Positions 45,583-58,520 of a DNA stretch of 64,000 bases are shown piece after piece (position 1 is the first letter of the stretch; each line of letters opens with the position of its first letter). Both the position numbers and the translations under genes were made by a program. The notes below the pieces were generated by a model, which was not told where the DNA came from, ran no database searches, and was given only the letters and a program-made list of their open reading frames with translations. Source of the DNA: Lytechinus variegatus (Eukaryota; Echinodermata; Echinoidea; Temnopleuroida; Toxopneustidae); NCBI RefSeq assembly GCF_018143015.1, contig NC_054748.1:7996967-8060966 (forward strand), given 5' to 3'.

Positions 45583-46063
45583 CACTAGATGGTTACTTAT
45601 AATTGGTTAATTTTGCCATACTTAAAGGTAAAAGATAGTACTTGCAGAAAACTTTTATTTCACTAAAAAGTTTTTAAAATCAAAGTTAATTGTCACTTTA
45701 TTATCATATAACTAGATCTGGTACGTTAATGTAAACTTATCTTTGTGAAATCATGAAATCTTTTCTCAAAAAGCTGATGAGACTCGTCAAATGTCTGTCC
45801 TACCATGCATGAAAACAACAAACTTTCATCACATTTGTCATTTTTCTATGAGGTTTTTTTCAGGGTACAGAACTGTAAATATTCCTTTAAATAATACTCT
45901 GTTGAATATCATGTAAATTACATTTGGATGTCATGTAAATTACATTTAATCTTTTTTTTCATTTAAAGCATCTCTAATTTGGTGTTCGCTGTGGTATAAA
46001 AGCTTTGTCATTTCGAAAGATCTGACTAGATCGTGTATTGTCATTATGAAAAGTTCCGACTAT

Positions 46064-47154
46064 TATGCAGTCAGACTGCAGGTCCCAAGAAAGTGGCTTC
46101 TTTCATCCAAGTGATATTCATGACTTGAGTTGTTTTGCATATTTAATGAGCTTGATGCGGACCAAAACACCTCTTTTCATTCGGTCATTGCTGCTCTAAT
46201 TGTGCATCGAATTTCATGAATTTGGTACCATTGTAAAGAAGAAGAATCATTCTTTTAGGTCATGTGTTTGGATTTATTCAAAGATTTTGTAATAAAGGTT
46301 AAATTTTTGATCAAAAATATGCTACAAAATAAATATTTTCACCTGACAAAAGCTGCTATTTTCACACTTTATTTATGTTTGAGCCCAAATGATTTTTATA
46401 TCATGATAAGGCTGAATATGTATGCTTTGAAATGATATAGGTTTCAAAATAAGAATTGGTTTAATCGGGTCAAGATCACACTTTTCATTTGCCAAGTACA
46501 TAAAGCAGTTTAAAAACAAGAATACTGCACTCTGATTGGTCAAAGAGACCACCCAGTGGCAAATTCCAACGGTTCCAGTGCCTGGGTACGTGGGAAGGTC
46601 ACACTTCCCATGTGGTAATCTCCTCAAATACCCCGCGCCTGTTGTTCTGTGAACCTTATCCAGCCAATCAGGACTCTGGATTTCATGCAAGTACAAAATT
46701 TCAGAAATCTCGTCTTGTACCTTGGTGGGAAAAGTGTGATCTTGACCCGATTAAAAGGTGCCGAATATCAAGAGTGGCATTGTGAGAAAGTACAGAAGTT
46801 CAGCTTTATGGTGATATGGATATCATTGAGGCTCAAAATTAAAAGTTTTGCACAATTTGCAAAATAAAACAGAGGAAGAAAATTCATTTTCGAGGCACAC
46901 TTTCAGGCCAGAAATTTACTTATTTAACAAAATATTGTATACAAAATAAATGACCAATATGAAAGAGTAACTTTTACTCTATATGATGGTGCAATAATAT
47001 TTTATTTAACTTGAGGATAAAACAGGTAAATTCTTAGAGAAAGAAAATCTCACGAATCACGAGATTTTGCAAGCCAGAGGATTCAGCCACGAGATGATTT
47101 GGATGAATCTGGCCTTTTTGCTCATTAGCATAGGGACCTGCGGTCTGACTGTAT
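46064..47154. mobile_element. 1.1-kb fold-back element
   Basis: Ends TATGCAGTCAGACTGCAGG and (inverse) CCTGCGGTCTGACTGTAT, each with GGTCCC/GGGACC inside. A second inverted pair, TAATCGGGTCAAGATCACAC (46462) with its reverse complement at 46738-46757, sits symmetrically inside. No transposase. Confidence 0.6.
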
Positions 47155-47159
47155 GAAAC

Positions 47160-47560
47160 GGCGCCCTAGACTGGGTATTTAGATGGATCAGATGTGAATT
47201 TCCCAGTGTATATTTTAATATCATTATACATGTATAATCTTAAGTTACAATCGTTGGTGTAAGGTTTACCAATAACTCCGAAAACAATAAATGACAGAAA
47301 AACAAAAATAAATTATCTTCTTTATTTTTTCTAATGTCACGATGAAAAACTTTTCCAAACGTTAAGTCCGTATTATGCAGTCTATAAATTGTCATTTTCA
47401 ACTGTCCACCCCCCCCCCCCATCGATAATTTTATTCACAATATTCAAAGCGTAACTTAGACAATGATAAAGATAATTACAATCAAGATTTGACGTCAATG
47501 GAAACTGTATAATTGAATGTACAGTGACATTTAAAACTTGTCTTGATAACTGAGATACGT
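47160..47560. other. stretch without gene
   Basis: It contains a C15 tract at 47406-47420; otherwise nothing recognisable. Confidence 0.4.
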
Positions 47561-48074
47561 GAAATTTGATTTGATTTTGATTTGATTTATTGTTTTCTTC
47601 TGCATCCATAACATTCGTATAATACATTTTTCATAACATAATAAACATAATATCTTAGCTTTTTTGGCATGAATTATAAATAAAGAGTACTAAAAAGATA
47701 ATTCCAGACAAAAATGATTAACTATATGATATTCACAATTTGCAGGAGAAGGATTGTCATCATAAGCAGATTGCTTGAAAAAAATGACAATCCCAAACTT
47801 ATACTAATTGAATTAATTAATACATTTATAAAGCAGAATGGGCATATATTTTCAAATAGCTCAGGGTGACGGTGATATGATGATGATGCTGTTGATGATG
47901 ATGATGAAGGCCATGGAGATGATAATGGTCATGATGAAGATATTGGTAATGACTAAATCGAAGGAGGAATAAATTCACGATAAAAAGGATACGACACAGA
48001 AATTTTACTTCAAGTATTCTGATAATAACATAGATTTAACGTTTGCCTTAAATGAGTGAAGAGACGAACATTGT

Positions 48075-49425
48075 TTAACAGGCTCTGGTAGAGAGTTCCA
48101 CAAATCTGGACCATGGTGTCTTATTGATCTCTGGGCAATAAGCAGTTTGGGGTTGATTAAATGGAAATTTGAAGTTACGGGTAGGGAATGAATGAATAGA
48201 TGTATTCAGAGTATACAAATTGTGGAATGAAGGTGTGAGCATGTTATTCACGTACTTAAACATGAGTAGTAAGCATTGAAGAGTATTTATGTCAAATACT
48301 GTTAGAGTCTTTAGTTTATGGAATAATGGATTCTTGTGTGATAAATATTGGGAATCAGTACAGATTCGAATTGCTTTTTTCTGTAATAAGTATATTGTAT
48401 TAATTTTAGTTTTTGCACATGTTGCCCAAATTATGTTGCAATACGATATATAAGGCATTATTAATGAATTGTATAGTATGACAAGAGTTGTATGTGAAGT
48501 TATGTTCTTCATTTTGTAAAGTATACCAACGTTTCTAGAAATACTAGTAGTTATACAATGTACATGTTCATTCCAATTTAAATTTTCATCTTTTGTGACA
48601 CCTAAAAACTTTGTTTCTCTTTTCCTTTTGAGAGGAATATTGTCTATGTTTATATTATAAGGAAATTCGTTACCATGTAAGTGTGTATGCTTGAAATATA
48701 TAAAGTTTGTTTTGTCTATATTGAGTGAAAGCTTATTACACTTAAACCACAAAGATAGTTTTGGTAATTCACAGTTAATTATGTCTACTAAAGTTTCTAA
48801 GCTATTATATGAACAAAAAAATGTTGGTTTCATCTGCAAATAATACAAATGATAATAAAGGTGTTACAGAAGTCAAATCATTACTATATATTAAAAAGAG
48901 CAAGGGGCCTAGGATTGATCCTTGTGGAACTCCGCATTGTATTAACTGAAAGTCAGAAGGAATATTATTGTGAATTACATATTGTTTTCTATTGGACAAA
49001 TAACTCTTAAACCAAGATAGTGTAATTCCGCGAATTCCATAATTTTCAAGTTTTTTAAGTAATATCTGGTGGTCAAGAGTGTCAAAGGCTTTGCTTAAGT
49101 CCATGAATACGCCTATTATATGTTCTTTATTTGCCATTGCATTTGTAATTTTATCGTATATTTGTATTAACGCCTGATCAGTCGAATGTCCTTTCCTGAA
49201 TCCATATTGGTTAGAATTTAGAAAATTAAAAGTATCTAGAAACTTATGAAGTCTATTGTAAATAATCTTCTCTAATATTTTGGAAATGCTGGGAAGAATA
49301 GAAATAGGCCTGTAATTTGTTATTTCATGCGGATTGTCTTTTTTAAAAACAGGATTTACCTTTGCAATTTTTAGGGAATCAGGACATATTCCAGTGCTAA
49401 TTGACAGATTAAAAATATGACACAA
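48075..49425 (-). pseudogene. LINE reverse transcriptase, frameshifted, FADE active site
   Basis: KIAKVNPVFKKDNPHEITNY, MDLSKAFDTLDHQ, GVPQGSILGPLLF and then FADET, where the second catalytic Asp of FADD is Glu, followed directly by a frameshift near 48830. The thumb and C-terminal part (NKLSLNIDKTNFIYF, TKFLGVTKDENLNWNEH, FPTRNFKFPF) continues in another frame to 48075. Non-functional. Confidence 0.85.
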
Positions 49426-49852
49426 AGGAGAGGCAATATAGTGTATGATCTGCTTAAGAAGGGAAGTACTAATTCTATCAATTCCCTGTGATTTGCTTGA
49501 TTTGAGATTTTTTGTTATTTCAATTAATTCCTGAACATTTGTTGGGTTAAAGAATAAAGAAGAGTTAATGGGTGTGGGAAGAAATTTTTCAAAATTTTCA
49601 TCAGTTCTGCCGACTTTTTTTTTGCCAAGGAGGGTCCTAAGTTAACAAAAAAGAATTAAGGTATCAGCTACATCTTCTGAATTTATCGCAAGATTATGAC
49701 CTGTGAAATTATCTTTGGGTAATATTTTGGGTTTCTTGCCAATCAAGTCATTTATAATCTCCCATGTTGCTTTCATGTTTGATTTGACTTTGTAAAGCTT
49801 CTCGGAATAATATAATTTGCGAGAAGCTCGAATTGTATTGGTTAGTCTATTT

Positions 49853-50842
49853 CTATAAGTTTTTGTATTGATTTTTGTTTTGAATGGAAGGGTTCTTTAA
49901 AAATGCCTTGTAAAGTTTATTTCGGGTACGTATGGATCTTAAAATTGCTTTAGAAATCCATGGCATTTTTGCCTTTTTTCTGTTGACCTGTGATATCAGG
50001 GGAAAATTTTTCTCGTAAAATGTCTGCAATTTATTGTTAAAATTTGTGTATGCAATGTTTGGATTAGACTCATTAAATGCATCCAACCATTCTTCAATTG
50101 CAAGATCCCTTTTAAACGATTCAATGTTATTTTGAGATTCATTTCTATACATTGTCGATTTTAGTATATTTTCTTTTGGAATATCATCGCAAAATGAAAA
50201 AACCGGCAAATGATCCGATATATCAGATATTAACAATCTGCTGGTAATTTCTCTGTTTAATATATTTGAAAAAATGTTGTTGATAAGTGTTGATGAATGG
50301 TTATCAATTCTGGTCGGATTATCTATATGGGGATAATAGCCAAATGAATGCATTGTGTGTAGGAAGAAAGCGTGATCATTATTTTGGGATAACAGATTGA
50401 TGTTAAAATCACCCATTAAATATATTTTTTTCTCTTTATTTCTAATAGTATGAAGTCATGTTTCAAGGTCTTCACAAAATAAATTTACTTTATCATGAGG
50501 GGGTCTATAAATCAATCCAATAATTATATTTTTGCTTTCTGGCTTCGTGATTTCTATGAATAAAGTTTCACTCTGTTTTAATGATATTTCTTTCCTTACT
50601 TTGAATTGTAAATGTTCACTGATGTAAAATGCTACACCTCTTTGTTTTTCCCGGTCACGCCTAATGAGGTTATAGTTTTGCAAACTGAATATGTTAGGTG
50701 AAGTATTGTGAAGCCATGTTTCCGTGACACCAATAATGGAAAATTTGAAATTGTTTAAAGTGAAAAGTAATGATTCCAATGACTCAAAATTTTTGTTCAA
50801 ACTTCGAGCATTAATATGAAGCAAACTGAATTTATGTTCCAT
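49853..50842 (-). pseudogene. LINE endonuclease, interrupted
   Basis: MEHKFSLLHINARSLNKNF, VTETWLHN, RGVAFYIS (one Gly short of the usual GGGVA) and IIGLIYRPP read from 50842; the frame ends at 50456. MGDFNINLL and ISDHLPVF follow in a second block from 50416 to 49853. The break between blocks destroys the enzyme. Confidence 0.85.
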
Positions 50843-50989
50843 GCCTATAAATCTAGAAGTAAAGTCTTCAGTTGAGTAATAGTTATTATCAGATGATATA
50901 TTGTTTGTATTGAAAATAGAAAAATGTCCATGTCATTACTCAGGAGAAATATTTAATATTACCAAAAACTTAAGATTATTGGTATGATA

Positions 50990-51190
50990 TGTGATTTGTG
51001 TGTAAATTTTCTGTGTCGTGACAGCAAGATGGTGGTAGTAATGGTGATGAGATAAAGAGAGGATGAAGTTTAAAAAAAACAATAATGGATGAATGTGAAA
51101 TCGAATTTGCTGTTGGTGATTATGATGATGATGAAAATGATGACAATAATTACAATGATGATGGAGTTGATGATTGGAGAATTTAAATCC
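50990..51190. repeat. GAT/GATGAT-rich low-complexity stretch
   Basis: Trinucleotide-like ATGATG runs; the His-rich ORF on the minus strand is an artefact. Confidence 0.6.
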
Positions 51191-51479
51191 TACAACCGGA
51201 ATCTGATGAATATTCATAATTGAAATGTAATGAACACTCTAATTTCTGAGTGTCTCAGCCATGATTTGTATTTTTAGGAACCTTTTAAACACGAAATATC
51301 AGTGGCACTGTAATAATAAGGATACAAAATATATAAATATACATTTATATATATTGATATAATTGGTCATCGACATCACGAAGTGTCTCAGAGGTCAGAG
51401 TCAATCCAGAATCAAAGAATAATTTTAATTTGTTAATTTCTAATGAGATGTCAAGTGTTAAATATCTCGTTAAGCGCCT

Positions 51480-51600
51480 ATTAATATGGCGGCTCAGCAA
51501 CAGCCGGGGTAAGAATATGATACCAAGTATCAAAGCGCAGTTGAGTATATGCACATAGTAACTGCGCTATATAAATGGACATATCATTATTATTATTATT
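51480..51600 (+). mobile_element. SINE-like 3' end with ATT tail
   Basis: GCCGGGGTAAGAATATGATA, AAGCGCAGTTGAGTATATG, then CTGCGCTATATAAATGG and (ATT)n at 51586-51600. The same plan is seen at 41480-41650. Confidence 0.5.
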
Positions 51601-51609
51601 AAATTTCAG

Positions 51610-53440
51610 AGTCTTTTATTTTTCATGATCGATCACTTGTGTTGGTATTCAAAATAAAAAAGTAAAGTCTAAAAGCTAGAAATTAAACACAAGTTTCTCA
51701 AAATTGGTTCATGACCTCTAAAAGAAGGATAGTTCGTAAAAATGATGATAAATTAGCACATAATGTCATGTACAACCAAAGGGTGGTGCCACAATGGATA
51801 TGCGTGGTATAATCACATAATGCATAGTTGTATAGGGCCTATACACATAATGGCTGCATACAGGTTGATTCAGCAAAAGCCGGTGGATGCAAGGAAGGGA
51901 AAATTTCACTTGTCAATAAATGTCTGGGCGATCAAATAATTATTATAAAAACTGCCCTGACCTGGCAACGGGTAATGCATGGACAACGTGATGAGTTTAT
52001 TCACCGATTAATAACAATGGAACACCCCGTCACGTCACATGGCCACCGAGATACATGTAGCAAGAAACATGTATAAAGGTACGGTCCAGTAAACCGCCAT
52101 AGCCACAGTTGATATTTCCCTGAGACAAAGCAATGAGGTGTCCCTAAACTCACTCATATAGGGAATTGCAGCAATCAGGAAGTTGATTACATAAAACATT
52201 TTTTTTCTCTTCCCTATGTTTATCGATTTAGTCTAATTTTTTCACTTAAGGCGCCAAAAACAAGACAAAATAAAATAAAATGTAACAAATCGAGCCTTCC
52301 AATTTAGAGTTCACTTTTCCCGTAGATTGATATCAGCTCAGGGCGAATAAACTACATTCGCGTGTGCACCTTCACATTCTAGCTACACAGCAATAAAAAA
52401 AACTAGATCCACAAAATACATCCACCTGTCTTCATATTATATCAGAGTCTCACAATATGTGATGAAATATGATAAGTAAACTAATGGTAGTCACATCTTT
52501 AACAATTTCTGCAGAAATTTCGCATCTCCAGTATACAGGTATAAAAAAAGAAAGATTCACATAGAGATAGATTTAGTGTACACTTTCACAACTAGCTAAA
52601 TGAATCTCATGATATATTGAAAAAATTGAAATTTAATTGTGGTGTTTACAAAGAAAATATAATATATTCAATATTTTCCTTCTAGATAATCTAGAAATTA
52701 TCGCATTTAACTGAAGCTCTATAAAGACTTAAAAGTAGTTGTTTTCCCTCGAACAAAACACAACCACATCTTTTCACATTTTGGTGATTGAATCTAATAA
52801 TGTATATTGAAATATACTTTGTATATTGATGATAATCTTATGTTAATAAAACTATCTGCAGAAAATGACAAATTTCAAATATTAAATCCACATAGAATTA
52901 TATATGTTTGGATAAAATATTACCTCATATCTTCACGTTTGGCAAATGCATCTCACTGTATATATGGTATGTATACTAAAGATAGTCCAATGTTTAACAA
53001 CTCCGATCTCATACAAGTAAAAGATTTAACTAGAGATAGATAGATTTTATACAAAAAAGACATATTTATTTTTTAGTTATGATTGAAAAAAAGTGTCTAC
53101 AGAGTAATGAATAATTTATCCGATTATATTTTGAATGAACTATGTCAAATAATTTACAACTTTCTGACCAATTGGCAATTTATTCCAATTGGCACATGTT
53201 GACGTAGAGGGTCAAGAAAACTAAAGTTTTTATTTTTGATGATTTTTGCCGAGCATTAATTAAACTTTTGTTTTCCTCTTAGAGATACTAATAACGCAAA
53301 TCAGTAAAAATATATTTATACGGTTAAACCTAGTTTACCTAATATCAAGCTTTCCTTTAAACGTGGAATTCCCCGCGATGTCAAGATAGTCTGAATGCAC
53401 AGACCCTTAACAACATGTGTATTCAATGAGGTAAATTAAT
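51610..53440. other. stretch without recognisable features
   Basis: AT-rich, only short ORFs; I find no repeat family or exon that I can support. Confidence 0.4.
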
Positions 53441-53444
53441 TACC

Positions 53445-53725
53445 AATTGGTTTGGACTCATGCATGGTTTAGTCGTTGTTCGTTTACAAGCAGTTCCTGT
53501 TACGGTCCATTTATTCTGATTGTCAAGACCTACTCAATTTTGTCTAATTAATATCAAATTGGTCTAATTACACCTTGGTGTCTATGATTGGATGAACTAA
53601 GTTCAATTTTAAAAAGTTCAACAGGTAAAACGAATTGGAAAATACATCGTCTGGATATTAGACTAAATGACAGTTAGACCAAATGGGTATAAGGCCATGA
53701 GATAATTAGACCAAACGAGACCAAC
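53445..53725. repeat. GGTCTAATT/AATTAGACC motif patch
   Basis: TTGGTCTAATTACACC, ATTAGACTAAATGACAG, TTAGACCAAATGGGT and ATTAGACCAAACGAG. Related to 12520-12890. Confidence 0.4.
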
Positions 53726-53753
53726 TTGATAGAAAGTATGTCACGCATACATT

Positions 53754-54246
53754 CGTAATTCCGAAGCTTCGTTATTCAGAAGGTTCGGTTATTCCGAAGG
53801 TTCGTTTTTCCGAAAACGAAATGAGGTTCGTTGTTCCGAAGGATCGTTAGTCCGAAAACGAAGTGAGGTTCGTAATTCCGAAGGTTCGTTTTTCCGAAAA
53901 CGAAATGAGGTTCGTTGTTCCGAAGGTTCGTTAGTCCGAAAACGAAGTGGAGTTCGTAGTTCCGAAGGTTCGTTAGTCCGCAAACGAAATGATTAACGAA
54001 CCTTTTTTCGTTTTCGTACGAACGAACCTTCGGAACAACGAACCTTATTTCGTTCTCGGATTAACGAACCTTCGGAACAACGAAACTTATTTCGTTTTCG
54101 GATTAACGAACCTTCGGAACATGGAACCTTATTTTGTTTTCGGATTATCGAACTTTCGGAATAACGCCACAAATGTTCGGATTACCGAATTGCTTAGGCA
54201 ATTTATGTGTTTCGGAATAACGAACCTTCGGAATTACGAAGTGTAA
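53754..54246. repeat. fold-back array of TTCCGAAGGTTCGT units
   Basis: The left half has units of ~21/42 bp (TTCGTAATTCCGAAGG, TTCGTTAGTCCGAAAACGAA); from about 53995 the right half is in reverse complement (CGAACCTTCGGAACAACGAA). The whole forms a ~490-bp hairpin. ORFs are periodic artefacts. Confidence 0.75.
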
Positions 54247-54592
54247 CCGTGTCAAGTGGGTTTAGCCACCATCGTGTCAGACTATCTGAGAATTAGACCA
54301 TCGATCCGATTGTATAGTGGGGGAAGGGGGAAATTCAATGTTTTAAGATCATTGGCGAAAATACCCGAAAGAATAACAGAGCTTTGCCATGTATTACAAG
54401 TAATAGGCTTTCAAAGTCTATGAAATGCGATTTTCAGAGGAAAAAAATAGCTTCCATGTGAAACCAACAGATAATTGGGTATACGTAATAAAAGTTTTTG
54501 TATATAACAATCATGAACCATTCAAATGACAATTTATGGCATTCAGTATATAGAGGAGAAATCTGATGCTCTGATTATATGTCTCTAGACCC

Positions 54593-54880
54593 TTAAGCCC
54601 CAGTCACATATAGACCCCGGACGACCATGGATCTGATCCGGGATGGTCCGGGGAGAGATCCGTGTTGGTGCCTTGGGCATCTTTGGTGGGCCGTGTTAGT
54701 CCTTGAACGTCCGGGAGGCCAACGCGGCAGTTTTTGACTGTCAAAAAATCCGGGATGGTCCGTGTTGCTGACGTGTTGGTCCGTGTTGACGACCAGATGA
54801 TCCGTCTAGACGACGTGGTCTGTCGGCATGGGCCGTGTAGATCCTTGAGGATCCGTGTCTATATGTGACTGGTGCTTTAA
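54593..54880. mobile_element. GC-rich MITE, TTAA edges
   Basis: Ends TTAAGCCCCAGTCACATATAG and CTATATGTGACTGGTGCTTTAA. The interior is made of GATCCGTGTTGGTCCGTG-like words in both directions and is far more GC-rich than its surroundings. Confidence 0.7.
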
Positions 54881-54889
54881 CATGCTTAA

Positions 54890-56400
54890 GGGGAAGTCCA
54901 TTCCCTATAAAAAAAAAAGTTTATTTTAATAAATGGAGGAACATTAACCGAGCTTACTGCTGGAAATCTCATCCCAATCGGATGTAAACGTCTTTAAAAA
55001 AAGATCCAAGATTTATTTATTTAATTCTATAAAAAGATACAATTTACATTGAAATAAACAAATTTTCATGTTATCCTTTTACAAAACATTACAAGTTAAT
55101 GCGAAAATGCCATTGAATTCACAAACAAAGAGAGATACAATGGAGATGTGTGATTGCGCAACTTCATGATGTGGAATGGTGGGCGAATTTCCTTTCTATT
55201 GCTGGCCCAACGTCAGTTTATATGGGAGGCCAAAAGGGACAAAATCAGCATATCTAAAGGCATGCGAAACATACATTGTAGTGAACGTTTCATAAGTAAG
55301 AAACGGATATCCAAAACATGAATAGCGTGGTGGAAAATAGAGATTTGTTTTGGTAAAAAGATTGTTTGCCTTCATCTATTGCTTACATTCCTTCATGTGT
55401 TGATTTCAGTTGCTAGTTTTTCTGGGTCAAGCTGGCGTTTGGAATGTAGAAGTGAAAGGTAACAGAATGCAAACTGGTTGGTTGTCATGCTAGCTAGGGA
55501 TTTAGAATTAGTAGTTTTTCGGGAATAGATTTGGAAGAGTGGAATTGAATACTGAATTAGAATTTATGGACAGTCCGACTGAACTTAAATATTTTTCTAT
55601 TCTGCTTCTGATTTCCTGTTCTCCGGCTCGCTTGCATTCTTTAGCGACTAGAAAGAGAGAGAGAAGAGGTGTGAGAGATCACTGAGCTGTATGACACTAG
55701 AGTCGAAGAACGAGAGAATTTGAGTGAGAGAGTGCAAGAGAGAGCTGTAGTGGGAGTGCTAAAGTGTGAGAGTCGCAGAGGGAAAAGGGTTAATCGAGAG
55801 AGCAGTTGGGGGAGTGGTGAAGAGAGAGTTATGTAAGAGGGAAGAATAGTGGAAAGCCGAAGAACTTGAATTTGTAATCAGAGTACGCACATGAATTGGT
55901 TCCATTTTATACACTGATATTACAGGTGGATTAATTTAGCGCATTGCACCAAAAGTGATTGGACCGATTTGGGAAGGGTTTTCTCGCCATGTGTTCTCTG
56001 AGCCAAGAAGGATAAAAAGGACGTGTGCCAAGTCGGCCGGGGTAGTTCTTTTCTTTCACGATTTTTTTGCTGCCGTAGGCCATGTCGATTTAGTTATACC
56101 CCATTGTCGGTCGTCCAGTCCACAGATGAGACGTTATTATATTGTACCAACTTGTTGATTTCACACTGATTTGAAATAAACAAACATGTACAACTTTACT
56201 TCATTTCTTCATTCGAACTTGTCATTTTTTACTCCGTTTTCTTTGTACGTGGGCAGCGCAGTACGGGCAGCCACCGGTCATCTTGCAAAGCTGTGCCGCT
56301 ACATGAAGAATGTGTATAACTATGAACAATTTTACCCCGAAGTGAGTCTGTATAACATTCAATTTTATGACCCTTCTATTTTCTTATACGTCGAACGCGC
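54890..56400. other. stretch without gene; GA-rich patch
   Basis: 55640-55860 is rich in GAGAGA words. TTTATTTATTTAATTC at 55013-55029 may be a reverse LINE or SINE tail. No supportable gene. Confidence 0.35.
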
Positions 56401-56424
56401 CTGACTTGGTGGCAGAAGGTCCCA

Positions 56425-56505
56425 TTTTCAATTGATGGTATGACACGAGAAGATCGAGCCCACATGAGACGGGCGCTCTACCATTGGGCAACCGTGTCAT
56501 AGTCT
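56425..56505 (-). mobile_element. tRNA-like SINE fragment
   Basis: On the minus strand GACACGGTTGCCCAATGG, GTAGAGCGCCCGTCTCATG and GGGCTCGATCTTCTCGTGTC follow a tRNA plan: the acceptor strands GACACG/CGTGTC pair, the A box is clear, and the T arm is shortened so the B box is incomplete. A SINE remnant rather than a tRNA gene. Confidence 0.5.
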
Positions 56506-56509
56506 TGTA

Positions 56510-58110
56510 ATTTTTTAATTGGATAATTTTTCTGTAAATCCTGTCGCAAACAGTCGAACAAATCTGTTTCCCATTTATCAATACACTCTGTATAATGAAC
56601 AAAGAGATAAATTAGTATCAAAAGTATATATTTTGCTCTTAACTACTGTGGAAATTTTACTAGTGTATTGTTGAAATAAAGCTAACTCCAAAATAAGTTA
56701 CTTTCCAACTCACCGGAAAACTGTGAAGTTCGAAGAGGTGTAGATCGAAGGCGAATGACCACCAACTGGACCGAGACGCGAGATGAGTGTCCGCGAAAAG
56801 TTCGGGGCAATGATAGCTGAGCGATGAACGGCGTGAAGCGCTCAGGTCAAATAGTTTTTATCACCGCGAAAGTGAAGTCCAAGTATATTGCACAAATCCC
56901 GGTAGATGAAATTAAATAAACATGTCGCGTTTCTTGATCGCGAAAATGAGCTCATAAAATAATACGTAACTAAAGGTCCGACATGAAAATGCAATGTATC
57001 CGAAATGATATTCCGTGAGTAAATTAATATCCAAAAATGAGGCAGTAGAAAAGGACCACGTGGGTAATACAGAGGTTGACTAACTCCTCAAAACGTGCGA
57101 GATGCATGAAGTGTACATGACGAGTTCGCAAGGAGAAGTGAAGAAATTACTTCCATGAAAATTAACCACGAGATCGTTCCAAATGATGATTGGTAGATCC
57201 AAAGTTTCTTGACCTGGACAAATCATGATGATTGGTCACTTGAATATAAACATTGCCGGATTGGCTATCTAAAACAGCGAGGCACGCCCAAAGACTTGGA
57301 ATGCGGCGCGCAAACTTGACAATAAGAAAATATGCGACTCTTGCGTGAAGTTAACGAGGTACACATGTTCGCGGTTAACCAAAGGAATTTGGCCATTTTA
57401 TTTACAGATTAAGACGAAAGAAAATGTAGACGGAAATTTACATTTGGGTCAAAACAAATGCAAGTCGCTACACTACCATGATAACAATATTTGTATTATG
57501 TTGGATGGCTCAGATGATACAACTGGTATTCCAAGACTTACTGCAAATATGGAATAAAGGCCCTAACAAGCGAAATGTTTCTGGTATTCCATGAAACAAA
57601 GCCATCCAACATCATTATGATCTATCCAAGCCCCCCCCCCCAGAAAAAAATGAAATCTCACTTTGATCAATAATCCCTCCTCAGTTCTAGTAAATATCAA
57701 TGTGTAATTGATATCAATGAATAGATCATTTAATTTTCTTTATAATGATACCCTACATGATATGATTATGGTTCACATGGAGGTGCAGTGCCTTGAAATC
57801 TGGGGCAAGGTCAAAATTCAAAGGTTCTTGTTTTTTCCGTGGTGATGAGTGAGTTTCGCAACGGTTCCTTTTTTCATGCACGTTGACATTAACATTAACA
57901 TGCAATCAAACACATCTCTGCACAAGCAAACACATAAGAAACAAACATTCATGGGTATTTCAAACCACGAATCAAACCATGTCATGTCACAGAACCATCA
58001 CTACGTAACCCACAACAAATGAAGAAGCAGGGGCTTGGTTTGAATGGATTTTCATCACTATTGACATGATTGACACAGACAAAAGAATCATGTTCTGCAT
58101 TGACCCTTCA
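56510..58110. other. stretch without recognisable gene
   Basis: Mixed sequence, a C12 tract near 57632, short ORFs only. The ORF at 57345-57557 has no recognisable domain. Confidence 0.35.
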
Positions 58111-58119
58111 TGATCTTTT

Positions 58120-58520
58120 CTGCTCGTTTGCAGTTTTCAATTCAGACCTCATCCAACACTTTTGAATCCTGCTCTTGTCGTGATGGCATGATCATAACAA
58201 GCATGGTATCATTTTAAAGATAATCAGATGATCTTTTGAATGATATCAAATATGCATTGTGTAATATTGAGAGTTGGGAGAAATTAATGGCCAAACTCGG
58301 ATTTCCAAACTTTTTTTTGCTCGTTTTGTAGCTTTTCAATTCATACCTCTTCCAACACTTTTGAATCCTGCTCTTGTCGTGATGGCATGATCATAACAAG
58401 CATGGTATCATTTTAAAGAAAATTAAATGATCTTTTGAATGATGTCAAATATGCATTGTGTACAATTGGGAGTTGGGAGAAATCAATGGCCAAACCCAGA
58501 TTTCCAAACTTTTTTAGGGG
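58120..58520 (+). repeat. ~200-bp direct duplication
   Basis: Copy 1 (about 58120-58318) and copy 2 (58319-58520) share CCAACACTTTTGAATCCTGC, TCTTGTCGTGATGGCATGAT, AATATGCATTGTGT and GATTTCCAAACTTTTTT, with few differences. Confidence 0.85.

Larger units (their letters stand above)
47562..50842 (-). mobile_element. broken LINE, same family as 32160-36587
   Basis: The 3' tail on the minus strand is an (AAATCA)n-like run at 47562-47590. The coding region runs 50842 to 48075 with several breaks. Sequence blocks (KIAKV.P..KKD.PHEI.NYRPISIL, GVPQGSILGPLLF) match the forward copy at 34.3-34.8 kb more closely than the intact LINE. A GAT/ATG-rich microsatellite at 47875-47945 lies in its 3' region. 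The 5' edge, beyond 50842, is not resolved. Confidence 0.7.

Noticed and set aside
53789..54246. Arg/Asn/Phe repeat proteins from the TTCCGAAGG arrays
   Set aside because: The periodic ORFs follow the DNA repeat on both strands.
56425..56505. Functional tRNA gene with CAT anticodon
   Set aside because: The T arm is shortened and the total length is too short; better explained as a SINE remnant.
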